Positions 51,656 through 51,810 of a DNA stretch of 51,810 nt are shown one piece after another. The notes under the pieces were generated by a model that did not search any database, was not told the origin of the DNA, and saw nothing but the letters and a program-made list of their open reading frames with translations. The position numbers and the translations under genes were made by a program. This DNA comes from JAWWPY01 sp964412845. Its GTDB lineage: Bacteria > Actinomycetota > Actinomycetes > Streptosporangiales > Streptosporangiaceae. Each line of letters begins with the position of its first letter. Within the stretch, counting starts at the first letter, position 1. Where the stretch lies: positions 1 to 51,810 of the forward strand of contig CAYPQM010000020.1 of assembly GCA_964412845.1 (NCBI GenBank). The letters are read 5' to 3'.

Positions 51656-51810
51656 TCATGCCTTACCCCTCCGAGCCACGGGGATCACGGCACCGGCCGC
51701 GCGAGGCGGCGGCGGCCCATCACGCCGTGGTACGTGCACTACCAGTACGGTCACATCGTCATCCTGCTCATAACCGGTGAGCATCCGGTCTACCAGGTAC
51801 TCCAGCAACC
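51656..51810 (-). CDS. C-terminus of a SpoIIE/PP2C-type protein phosphatase (partial)
   Basis: Only the last 51 codons are in the window. They read ...LLEYLVDRMLTGYEQDDDVTVLVVHVPRR-like, then a Pro/Ala/Arg tail ending VARRGKA. The DDDVTVLVV segment is the final metal-binding motif and last strand of SpoIIE/PP2C serine phosphatases, which usually control anti-anti-sigma factors in actinobacteria. The reading frame runs off the window edge. It lies upstream of the sigma gene and in the same direction, with 302 bp between them. The full domain structure cannot be known from here. Confidence 0.7.
   Translation of the reverse strand, partial: LLEYLVDRMLTGYEQDDDVTVLVVHVPRRDGPPPPRAAGAVIPVARRGKA

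Overview
The window is a high-G+C actinobacterial chromosome segment. Evidence for this is the cytochrome bcc-aa3 branch (qcrCAB with a fused di-heme cytochrome c, plus ctaC/D/E/F), a PimB-type mannosyltransferase, an AdoK-type adenosine kinase, the PspA/PspAA/PspAB set, small actinobacterial proteins (DUF3043, DUF5304- and DUF7455-like) and a principal sigma factor with a long acidic N-terminus. Gene order from about 2.4 to 27.4 kb (fadD15-like, pimB, NlpC/P60, exonuclease, trpD, ctaE-qcrCAB, ctaF-ctaD-ctaC, adoK, erpA) follows the order known from mycobacteria and streptomycetes. Two tandem secreted sedolisins and the lack of a mycobacterial asnB suggest a soil, possibly acid-tolerant, filamentous actinomycete. 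The genus cannot be fixed from the sequence alone. No tRNA, rRNA, insertion sequence, prophage or CRISPR array was seen.

Layout. 0-2.3 kb: a minus-strand run of ROK glucokinase (cut by the window start), a CxxC protein, an SRPBCC protein and a metallophosphoesterase. 2.4-7.3 kb: envelope lipid and wall genes, namely acyl-CoA ligase, PimB, and an NlpC/P60 hydrolase preceded by a clear c-di-AMP (ydaO/yuaA) riboswitch. 7.4-10 kb: exonuclease, Lrp-type ligand-binding protein, trpD and a degenerate receiver protein. 10.1-21 kb: the respiratory block ctaE-qcrC-qcrA-qcrB (plus) facing ctaC-ctaD-ctaF (minus), with an L,D-transpeptidase lipoprotein between them, then a TusA-like protein and a CtaG-like assembly factor. 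21.6-25.9 kb: two tandem S53 peptidases. 26-30.3 kb: adoK, erpA and a flavinylation/electron-transfer operon (flavocytochrome-like reductase, FMN-binding protein, ApbE). 30.4-34.2 kb: the Psp envelope-stress set with HtpX, and DUF3043. 34.3-37.5 kb: aldo-keto reductase, a small protein, a PfkB kinase and an SDR. 37.6-49 kb: topoisomerase IV parC and parE, separated by a compact accessory cluster. 49.1-51.8 kb: a DUF7455-like protein, the principal sigma factor and the end of a SpoIIE-type phosphatase.

The most interesting part is the insert between parC and parE (40.2-46.7 kb). A minus-strand arm encodes a fold-type I aminotransferase, an unknown 111-aa protein and a cupin, and next to it lies an HSL-type alpha/beta hydrolase. 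A divergent plus-strand arm encodes a cytochrome P450, a free-standing adenylating enzyme and a free-standing carrier protein. Together they look like a minimal carrier-protein-tethered amino- or acyl-acid tailoring pathway with no NRPS or PKS megasynthase. Its right edge carries a 45-bp duplication of the 3' end of parE, which looks like a rearrangement or integration scar.

Other points for a second look are a gene-conversion-like tract between the two S53 genes, an 18-bp repeat that multiplies an in-frame stop codon, a tandem repeat at the end of pspAB, and several long perfect hairpins between convergent genes.
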